This document shows positions 1-3,955 of a DNA stretch of 7,051 nucleotides, piece after piece. Source of the stretch: Deltaproteobacteria bacterium (GTDB taxonomy: Bacteria; Desulfobacterota; DSM-4660; Desulfatiglandales; Desulfatiglandaceae). The DNA lies in NCBI GenBank assembly GCA_029932035.1, contig JAOZQV010000194.1:1-7051 (forward strand). The letters are read 5' to 3'. Position 1 is the stretch's first letter. The number at the start of each line of letters is the position of its first letter. Under the pieces are notes generated by a model. The model saw nothing but the letters and a program-made list of their open reading frames with translations, ran no database searches and was not told the origin of the DNA. The translations under genes and the position numbers were made by a program.

Positions 1-51
1 GAGGGTGGAAGGACCGTCGGCGCAGGTGTTATCAGTGAGATTATCGAGTAG
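1..51 (+). CDS. tuf: Elongation factor Tu, C-terminal end (partial)
   Basis: The first 16 codons read EGGRTVGAGVISEIIE and end in TAG. This matches the conserved C-terminus of EF-Tu, the GTPase that delivers aminoacyl-tRNA to the ribosome; the GGRTVGAG motif lies in the last beta strands of domain 3. Everything upstream is outside the window, so integrity of the gene cannot be judged. The stop codon overlaps the ribosome binding site of the next gene (rpmG), so the two are probably on one transcript. Whether this is tufA or tufB, if there are two copies, cannot be told from this fragment. Confidence 0.93.
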   Translation, partial: EGGRTVGAGVISEIIE

Positions 52-65
52 GAGACGTTCAGAAA

Positions 66-215
66 ATGCGTGATATAGTTACATTAGCCTGTGAACGGTG
101 TAAGAACAGGAACTATACGACTACAAAGAACAAGCGGAAGACTCCGGATAAATTAGGATTCAAGAAATATTGTCCTTCTTGCATGACCCATACACTACAT
201 AAGGAAACAAAGTAG
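66..215 (+). CDS. rpmG: 50S ribosomal protein L33, zinc-ribbon form
   Basis: This 49-codon gene encodes bL33, a small protein of the large ribosomal subunit near the E site. The product starts MRDIVTLACERCKNRNYTTT and has the usual family length. Two CXXC pairs, Cys9/Cys12 and Cys36/Cys39, form the zinc-ribbon of the metal-binding (C+) version of L33; the zinc-independent paralogue lacks these cysteines. The ATG at 66 follows AGGAGA at 50-55, which overlaps the tuf stop codon. The gene lies 14 nt after tuf and 17 nt before tRNA-Trp, the common bacterial arrangement. Zinc binding is inferred from the cysteines. Organisms with this form often carry a second, zinc-free copy elsewhere, which cannot be seen here. 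Confidence 0.96.
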   Translation: MRDIVTLACERCKNRNYTTTKNKRKTPDKLGFKKYCPSCMTHTLHKETK

Positions 216-232
216 TTGGTATGAATGAATGC

Positions 233-309
233 AGGCCAGTAGCTCTAACGGCTAGAGCACCGGACTCCAAATCCGGGTGATGGGGGTTCGAATCCCTCCT
301 GGCCTGCCA
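233..309 (+). tRNA. trnW: tRNA-Trp, anticodon CCA
   Basis: A complete cloverleaf can be folded by eye. The acceptor stem is AGGCCAG (233-239) with CTGGCCT (299-305), the discriminator is G306, and CCA (307-309) is encoded. The D stem is GCTC (242-245) with GAGC (255-258). The anticodon stem is CCGGA (260-264) with TCCGG (272-276) around the loop CTCCAAA, giving anticodon CCA (267-269) for the UGG codon. The T stem is 282-286 with 294-298 (one G-T pair) around the loop TTCGAAT. The gene sits only 17 nt after rpmG, so it is probably cut from the tuf-rpmG-secE transcript by tRNA processing enzymes. No separate terminator is seen; only a short T run (310-314) follows. Confidence 0.97.
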
Positions 310-326
310 TTTTTATTGTGGGTCTG

Positions 327-355
327 TTGATATTCTTAAATTTGCCATCTACTTT
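327..355 (+). promoter_or_regulatory. Possible weak sigma70-type promoter before secE
   Basis: TTGATA (327-332) is one base from the -35 consensus and is followed after exactly 17 nt by TACTTT (350-355), a poor -10 match (3 of 6). It lies in the A/T-rich gap between tRNA-Trp and secE. If active, it would give secE-nusG transcripts that do not need tRNA processing. The weak -10 makes this speculative. Confidence 0.2.
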
Positions 356-416
356 GGATTGATTGCATTTTACCCGGAAACCTAAAACAGTTCAAATACC
401 GGAATTCTATTCTCAG

Positions 417-803
417 ATGAAAAAACCGAGCCAGAAAACAAAAAACAAAAAAAGCACCAAAAGAAAGAAGAAAAATGCCTCCACAAGAAAAAAGGAGGCC
501 GTGCGTTCAAATTCAAAATTGCTTCAAGAAAAACAGCCGGTGATAAAAAAACCTTCCAGGCCAATTCAGAGAATGCCAAAGAAAACCAGGGAGGCTAAAG
601 TCGGATCTGTCACAAAGATTGCGAATAAAGTGGGGCAATTTTTGAGAGAGGCAAAGATGGAGTTGAAGAAGGTCAAATGGCCTACGCGAAAAGAACTGTT
701 AGCCTCCACGGCAGTTGTAATAGTACTTACCCTTTTGGTTGCGTTTTATCTTGGTTTAGTTGATTTTGGTCTCATAAAAATCATTAGAAATGTTGTTGGG
801 TAA
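417..803 (+). CDS. secE: Preprotein translocase subunit SecE with basic N-terminal extension
   Basis: SecE is the small essential membrane subunit of the SecYEG export channel; it clamps the two halves of SecY. The last ~60 residues are the SecE core: an amphipathic helix with FLREAKMELKKVKWPTRKEL (about residues 76-95, counted from this start), the conserved KVKWPTRKE turn, and one membrane segment (about 97-121). Residues 1-60 form an extension dominated by Lys, Arg, Ser and Thr, coded by A-rich DNA. The frame opens after a TGA at 360-362, and a TTG at 363 would add 18 residues. I chose ATG 417 (128 residues), but no start here has a good Shine-Dalgarno: ATG 417 has only a distant GGAA. A GTG at 501 lies 2 nt after AAGGAGG, which is too close to be convincing. 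nusG follows after 9 nt, so the pair is coupled. Identity is certain; the N-terminus is not. Confidence 0.93.
   Translation: MKKPSQKTKNKKSTKRKKKNASTRKKEAVRSNSKLLQEKQPVIKKPSRPIQRMPKKTREAKVGSVTKIANKVGQFLREAKMELKKVKWPTRKELLASTAVVIVLTLLVAFYLGLVDFGLIKIIRNVVG
492..498 (+). promoter_or_regulatory. Shine-Dalgarno-like AAGGAGG inside secE
   Basis: A perfect AAGGAGG lies inside the secE extension, 2 nt before an in-frame GTG at 501. Use of that GTG would give a 100-residue SecE, still longer than the minimal core. The spacing is shorter than the usual 5-9 nt, so this may be a chance product of Lys-Glu codons in A/G-rich DNA. Confidence 0.2.
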
Positions 804-812
804 GGTGTTCGT

Positions 813-1343
813 GTGGAATTAAAATGGTACATTGTTCATGTCTATTCCGGTTTTGAGGATAAAGTAAAAAAGAATTTAGATGAGAGGATCGAAGCGCTCG
901 GACAGAAAGAGTCCTTTGGCGACATCCTTGTCCCTACTGAACAGGTAATTGAGCTTAAGAAGGGGCAAAAAAAGACCTCTTCCAGGAAATTCTATCCAGG
1001 TTACATATTGGTCCAGATGGCGCTAAATAAGGATACCTGGCACCTTGTAAATGATACCTCAAAGGTAACAGGATTTGTCGGAGGCGAGATAAATCCTACG
1101 CCGATCTCTGACGAGGAGGCGAAGCGGATTGTCCGTCAGATGGAAGAGGGTGTGAGTAGACCTAAAGCGCGATACAGCTTTGAAGAGGGAGACGAAGTTA
1201 GAGTAGTAGATGGTCCTTTCACCAATTTTCAAGGGATTGTTGATGAAATGAAGCCTGAAAAGGAGAAGTTGAGAGTTCTTATTACCATATTTGGACGTCC
1301 AACACCTGTGGAATTGGATTTTATTCAGGTAAATAAGATTTAG
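813..1343 (+). CDS. nusG: Transcription termination/antitermination factor NusG
   Basis: NusG binds the clamp of elongating RNA polymerase, suppresses pausing or backtracking, and links polymerase to Rho or to the leading ribosome through S10. The 176-residue product has the NGN domain first (about residues 4-115, starting WYIVHVYSGFE, with the conserved FYPGYILVQM at 60-69 and TGFVGG at 86-91). A short linker follows, then the KOW domain (about 123-176, with GDEVRVVDGPFTNFQGIVDE). Length is typical and there is no insertion domain. The GTG start at 813 is supported by AAGGTG at 802-807, which overlaps the secE stop, and by the match of the N-terminus to the family. It lies 9 nt after secE and 21 nt before rplK, consistent with one operon. 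Confidence 0.97.
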   Translation: MELKWYIVHVYSGFEDKVKKNLDERIEALGQKESFGDILVPTEQVIELKKGQKKTSSRKFYPGYILVQMALNKDTWHLVNDTSKVTGFVGGEINPTPISDEEAKRIVRQMEEGVSRPKARYSFEEGDEVRVVDGPFTNFQGIVDEMKPEKEKLRVLITIFGRPTPVELDFIQVNKI

Positions 1344-1364
1344 AACGATTAAGCGAGGTTTACC

Positions 1365-1787
1365 ATGGCAAAGAAAGTAATTGGATCCATTAAACTTCAG
1401 GTAAAGGGGGGACAGGCTAATCCTTCCCCGCCCATAGGGCCTGCGTTGGGTCAACATGGGGTTAATATTGCGGAGTTCTGCAAGGCATTTAATGCAAGAA
1501 CGCAGGATCAGACAGGCACGGTCATCCCGGTTATTATTACGATATATGCTGACAGGTCTTTCACGTTCATAACCAAAACCCCCCCTGCCTCAGTGCTTTT
1601 GAAGCAGTCTGCAAAGATTGCAAAAGGGTCGCCCGAGCCAAACCGGGAAAAGGTAGGGTCTGTTACACGAAAACAGGTGGAGGAGATTGCAAAAGTCAAG
1701 ATGGAAGACCTGAATGCAATCGATTTAGATGGCGCAGTCAGGATTATCGAGGGTACTGCAAGGAGTATGGGCGTAACAGTTATCTAA
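1365..1787 (+). CDS. rplK: 50S ribosomal protein L11
   Basis: uL11 binds 23S rRNA at the GTPase-associated centre, at the base of the L10-L12 stalk, and contacts elongation factors. The 140-residue product has the N-terminal domain with the proline-rich helix motif NPSPPIGPALGQHGVNI (19-35), where thiopeptide antibiotics such as thiostrepton bind together with rRNA. The central YADRSFTFITKTPPASVLL (61-79) follows, then the rRNA-binding C-terminal domain ending in EGTARSMGVTVI. Length matches the family (about 141-142). The start ATG follows GAGGT (1355-1359) by 5 nt. rplA follows after 25 nt. In many bacteria L1 represses this gene pair by binding the rplK leader; the 21-nt gap here is too short for me to identify such a site. 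Confidence 0.97.
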   Translation: MAKKVIGSIKLQVKGGQANPSPPIGPALGQHGVNIAEFCKAFNARTQDQTGTVIPVIITIYADRSFTFITKTPPASVLLKQSAKIAKGSPEPNREKVGSVTRKQVEEIAKVKMEDLNAIDLDGAVRIIEGTARSMGVTVI

Positions 1788-1812
1788 TTCAGAGTGTAGA
1801 AGGAAAATAGAT

Positions 1813-2520
1813 ATGGCCAGGAAGGGCAAAAAATATAGCGAAAGCGTTCAGAAAGTCAATAAGTTAAATAGATATACCTTTGAAGAGGCGATCGGACTTG
1901 CGCTTGATTGCGCTAACGCACGGTTTGATGAAAGCGTGGAGTTGGCCGTCAGGTTAGGGGTTGATCCCAGGCATGCCGATCAAATGATCAGAGGTACTGT
2001 TGTCCTGCCAAACGGCGTGGGGAAAAAGGTCAGTGTCGCCGTTTTTGCAAAAGGTGAAAAGGAGAAAGAGGCCCTTGACGCGGGGGCAGACTATGCAGGT
2101 TCGGATGAACTTGTGGAGAGGGTCAAGAAAGGATGGTTAGAGTTTGATAAGACCATCGCAACGCCGGACATGATGGGTTCTGTAGGAAAACTGGGGCGGA
2201 TTTTAGGTCCCAGAGGTATGATGCCCAATGCCAAGTTAGGAACGGTTACCTTCGACGTGGCAAGGGCTGTGACAGAGATCAAGGCCGGTAAGATCGATTT
2301 CAAGGTTGAAAAAACAGGCATTGTACATGCTTCTATGGGCAAGGTTTCCTTCGGAATTGAAAAACTTATCGAGAATGTCGGCGCCTTTATTGAAACCCTC
2401 CTGAGATTGAAACCCCCTGCGAGTAAGGGAACCTATTTCAGAACTATAGCCCTCTCTTCAACTATGGGTCCAGGGATCAAAATAGACCCCATCTACGTAA
2501 AGGATTTCTTAAACCGGTAA
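1813..2520 (+). CDS. rplA: 50S ribosomal protein L1
   Basis: uL1 forms the mobile L1 stalk that helps deacylated tRNA leave the E site. In many bacteria it is also the translational repressor of the L11-L1 operon. The 235-residue product matches the usual length (about 230-236). It has the interrupted two-domain layout of the family. Domain I comes from both ends (about 1-67 and 160-235). Domain II lies in the middle and includes the signature GRILGPRGMMPNAKLGTVT at 128-146. The C-terminal part contains KTGIVHASMGKVSF (167-180) and SSTMGPGIKID (215-225), typical of the rRNA-contacting face. The ATG start at 1813 follows AAGGAAA (1800-1806). After the stop comes a 360-nt non-coding gap before rplJ, so this gene ends the first ribosomal segment; no T-run terminator is seen after it. 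Confidence 0.97.
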   Translation: MARKGKKYSESVQKVNKLNRYTFEEAIGLALDCANARFDESVELAVRLGVDPRHADQMIRGTVVLPNGVGKKVSVAVFAKGEKEKEALDAGADYAGSDELVERVKKGWLEFDKTIATPDMMGSVGKLGRILGPRGMMPNAKLGTVTFDVARAVTEIKAGKIDFKVEKTGIVHASMGKVSFGIEKLIENVGAFIETLLRLKPPASKGTYFRTIALSSTMGPGIKIDPIYVKDFLNR

Positions 2521-2538
2521 TCGCAATTATTCGCAATT
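2521..2538 (+). repeat. Tandem TCGCAATT pair
   Basis: TCGCAATT occurs at 2521-2528 and again at 2531-2538, a 10-bp period immediately after the rplA stop. The function is unknown. It may be a chance duplication or a slippage product. Confidence 0.5.
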
Positions 2539-2560
2539 CAGGTATACAACATCTGATAAT
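2530..2560 (+). promoter_or_regulatory. Possible weak promoter for rplJL-rpoB
   Basis: GATAAT (2555-2560) is a good -10 match. The best upstream partner is TTCGCA (2530-2535), four of six matches to TTGACA, with a long 19-nt spacer. In E. coli a promoter lies at the equivalent place between rplA and rplJ. Position supports it and sequence quality does not, so this is tentative. Confidence 0.2.
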
Positions 2561-2586
2561 CTATTGGAAAGTGCCGCGTGATTTTA

Positions 2587-2718
2587 CGGGATAGTCCCGC
2601 CTTAGCAGGACTGCAATCCTTGGAGCTCGCACACTAAATATCATTTACGTCAGGAAGTAACTGCTCCGGAATATCGTTCCGGGCTAAATAGAAAGATCCA
2701 GAACCTTTGTTTCTGGAT
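2587..2718 (+). other. Series of small hairpins upstream of the L10 leader
   Basis: This non-coding stretch holds three clear inverted repeats. They are CGGGA-tag-TCCCG (2587-2599), CCGGAA-tatcg-TTCCGG (2666-2682), and ATCCAGAAC paired with GTTTCTGGAT (2696-2718, one bulged T). A weaker AGGA/TCCT stem lies at 2607-2620. None is followed by a T run, so none looks like an intrinsic terminator. The heptamer CTAAATA appears after the region's weaker stem (2634-2640), directly after the second strong hairpin (2684-2690), and again inside the L10 leader (2808-2814). The stretch may be a structured 5' extension of the rplJ leader or an RNA processing region between the L11-L1 and L10-L12 segments. 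That role is inferred only from position and pairing. Confidence 0.55.
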
Positions 2719-2728
2719 AGGTTTAAAA

Positions 2729-2849
2729 GTCAAAGACAGTAGGCGCCCTGAGGTCCTGAGAGATGTTCTTGAAGGTTAAGGGGCTTAATCATGCAAGCCT
2801 GCCGAGACTAAATAAGGAAGAATTGCGGCCTACACCCTTTGTCTTTGAC
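2729..2849 (+). promoter_or_regulatory. L10 leader (autoregulatory RNA of rplJ-rplL)
   Basis: The RNA of this region folds into the architecture of the ribosomal protein L10 leader, which binds the L10-(L12) complex and lowers translation of rplJL when stalk protein is in excess. The closing helix is perfect: GTCAAAGACA (2729-2738) pairs with TGTCTTTGAC (2840-2849). It is followed by GTAGGC (2739-2744) with GCCTAC (2828-2833), leaving an asymmetric internal loop ACCCTT on the 3' side. Inside, GCCCT (2745-2749) can pair with AGGGGC (2779-2784), and a second arm contains the GCCTGCCGAG segment. The element ends about 20 nt before the rplJ Shine-Dalgarno and lies directly upstream of rplJ, as in known examples. 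The identity is inferred from position and pairing. No T-tract is present, so control is more likely translational than by termination. Confidence 0.85.
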
Positions 2850-2869
2850 GATTTAATTGTCGTTCAGAG

Positions 2870-2878
2870 AGGAGGTGA
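2870..2878 (+). promoter_or_regulatory. Strong ribosome binding site of rplJ
   Basis: AGGAGGTGA matches the anti-Shine-Dalgarno almost completely and sits 5 nt (from GGAGG) before ATG 2881. It decides the rplJ start against the in-frame TTG at 2857, which has no such site and lies before this signal. Confidence 0.9.
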
Positions 2879-2880
2879 AT

Positions 2881-3408
2881 ATGAATAGAGACGAAAAAGT
2901 TAAGCTTGTTGACAATCTTCACGACCGGCTTGAAAAGGCCCAGGGTGTGTTCCTTGTGGATTATCAAGGCCTCAGCGTTGGGGATTTAAATCAGCTTAGG
3001 AGTGACCTCAGGAAGACGCATGCTGAATTTGAGGTTGTGAAAAACAGGCTTTTAAAATTAGCGAGTCATGGGACTGAAACCGAAGCGATTATAGACCATA
3101 TGAAAGGTCCTTCGGCCATAGCTCTAACCTATGATGACGTGATTGACCCTGCAAAAGCCCTGGTTGATTTTGCTAAAAAGTTTAAGAAGTTGACGATCAA
3201 GATTGGCCAGATATCAGGGAAGGAACTCGACGAGGCAGGCGTTAAACATTTAGCCGGATTACCCGGAAAAGACGCGCTGTTAGGTCAGGCTTTATCTGTT
3301 ATGCAAGCCGTCCCAACATCTCTCGTCAGGGTGCTTAACGGCGTTTTGACCAAACTAATGTATGCGTTAAAGGCTATTGAAGAGCAAAAAGAAAAATCGC
3401 AGCAATAA
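2881..3408 (+). CDS. rplJ: 50S ribosomal protein L10
   Basis: uL10 anchors the L7/L12 dimers to 23S rRNA beside L11, forming the stalk that recruits translation factors. The 175-residue product has the rRNA-binding N-terminal domain (about 1-135). This carries FLVDYQGLSVGDLNQLR (24-40), the VVKNRLLKLA motif (52-61) and the GPSAIALTYDD segment (76-86). A flexible turn and a C-terminal helix (about 144-175) that binds L12 dimers follow. The helix is of ordinary length, which suggests two dimers rather than the longer three-dimer versions; that is an estimate. The start is fixed by the strong ribosome binding site at 2870-2878. Expression is probably controlled by the L10 leader just upstream. 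rplL follows after 25 nt. Confidence 0.97.
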   Translation: MNRDEKVKLVDNLHDRLEKAQGVFLVDYQGLSVGDLNQLRSDLRKTHAEFEVVKNRLLKLASHGTETEAIIDHMKGPSAIALTYDDVIDPAKALVDFAKKFKKLTIKIGQISGKELDEAGVKHLAGLPGKDALLGQALSVMQAVPTSLVRVLNGVLTKLMYALKAIEEQKEKSQQ

Positions 3409-3433
3409 AAAATGCGGAGGTTAAAAGAAGAGC

Positions 3434-3817
3434 ATGGCAGATAATGTTACCAAAGAGGGTGTTGTTGAATTTATATCAAATATGACTGTTCTTGAGCTGT
3501 CGGAATTTGTGAAGGAACTGGAAGATAAATTTGGCGTGAGCGCTGCGGCGCCTATGACCGTTGCTGCTGCGCCGGCCGGACAGGCCCAGGAAGAGGTCGC
3601 CGAGCAAACTGAGTTTGATGTGATGTTGACCGCTATCGGGGATAAGAAGATTCAAGTTATCAAGGTGGTTCGTTCAATCACGGGTCTTGGTCTCAAAGAG
3701 GCAAAGGGGGTGGTTGATGGTGCGCCCGGACCGGTGAAGGAAGGGGTCTCCAAGGAAGAGGCTGAAGATATCAAAGGACAGCTTGAAGAGGCTGGTGCGT
3801 CTGCGGAGATCAAATAG
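3434..3817 (+). CDS. rplL: 50S ribosomal protein L7/L12
   Basis: bL12 is the multi-copy stalk protein that binds EF-Tu, EF-G and IF2 and stimulates their GTPase activity. The 127-residue product shows the three expected parts. The N-terminal dimerisation and L10-binding domain is about 1-36. An Ala/Pro/Gln/Glu-rich flexible hinge spans about 37-57. The globular factor-binding domain is about 58-127, with EFDVMLTAIGDKKIQVIKVV (60-79) and GLGLKEAKGVVDGAP (84-98), whose Lys and Gly residues form the conserved factor-contact helix. The protein is acidic, as usual. The best Shine-Dalgarno, GGAGGT (3416-3421), is 12 nt from the ATG, longer than ideal, so AAGAAGAG (3425-3432) nearer the start may also contribute. 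rplL must be made in excess over rplJ; how that is achieved is not evident here. Confidence 0.97.
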   Translation: MADNVTKEGVVEFISNMTVLELSEFVKELEDKFGVSAAAPMTVAAAPAGQAQEEVAEQTEFDVMLTAIGDKKIQVIKVVRSITGLGLKEAKGVVDGAPGPVKEGVSKEEAEDIKGQLEEAGASAEIK

Positions 3818-3819
3818 GA

Positions 3820-3833
3820 CCATCTGCGGATGG
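3820..3833 (+). other. Small hairpin after rplL
   Basis: CCATC (3820-3824) and GATGG (3829-3833) form a 5-bp stem around TGCG, 2 nt after the rplL stop. No T run follows, so it is not an intrinsic terminator. It could be a processing or attenuation point between rplL and rpoB, where several bacteria reduce or process the transcript, but it is too small to be sure. Confidence 0.35.
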
Positions 3834-3908
3834 CGCCCAAAGTTATGGCGATGAACTGCCGTTATTTTGTTCGACTGTTTTCGATTGTTGAGCCTTTTTT
3901 GCTGGCCT

Positions 3909-3943
3909 TCAATCGTCAATAGTCAATTATCAACATTCAATCA
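3909..3943 (+). repeat. Tandem heptamer array, five copies of TCAATNN
   Basis: Five consecutive 7-bp units can be read: TCAATCG, TCAATAG, TCAATTA, TCAACAT and TCAATCA. Only the last two bases of each unit vary freely, with one T-to-C change in unit four. The array ends immediately before GAAGGAG, the rpoB ribosome binding site, so it lies in the untranslated leader of rpoB. Short tandem heptamers of this kind occur in intergenic regions of several bacteria. Any role in translation or as a protein site is unknown. Confidence 0.75.
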
Positions 3944-3944
3944 G

Positions 3945-3950
3945 AAGGAG
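3945..3950 (+). promoter_or_regulatory. rpoB ribosome binding site with overlapping out-of-frame ATG
   Basis: AAGGAG lies 5 nt before the rpoB ATG at 3956. A second ATG at 3951 directly abuts it in another frame and would encode only three residues before TAG at 3960-3962, overlapping the true start. Spacing favours 3956. Confidence 0.85.
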
Positions 3951-3955
3951 ATGCC

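Noticed and set aside
382..579. Minus-strand open frame opposite the secE extension
   Set aside because: It is Phe/Leu/Ser-rich only because it is the complement of A-rich Lys codons; there is no coding evidence.
1059..1457. Minus-strand open frame of 132 codons across nusG and rplK
   Set aside because: It is antisense to two well-supported genes and their gap, its predicted product resembles no family I know, and there is no start signal.
2587..2599. Intrinsic terminator after rplA
   Set aside because: The CGGGA/TCCCG hairpin is short and followed by CCTTAGCAGG rather than a T run.
2857..2880. Longer rplJ starting at TTG 2857
   Set aside because: The strong Shine-Dalgarno at 2870-2878 lies inside this extension and points to ATG 2881, which also gives the normal L10 N-terminus.
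3860..3900. Terminator ending in T6 before rpoB
   Set aside because: No GC-rich stem immediately precedes the T run, and rpoB is normally co-transcribed with rplJL.
3674..3919. Minus-strand open frames covering the end of rplL and the rplL-rpoB gap
   Set aside because: They overlap the conserved rplL C-terminal domain in antisense and lack any start signal. The gap part is A/T-rich repeat sequence.
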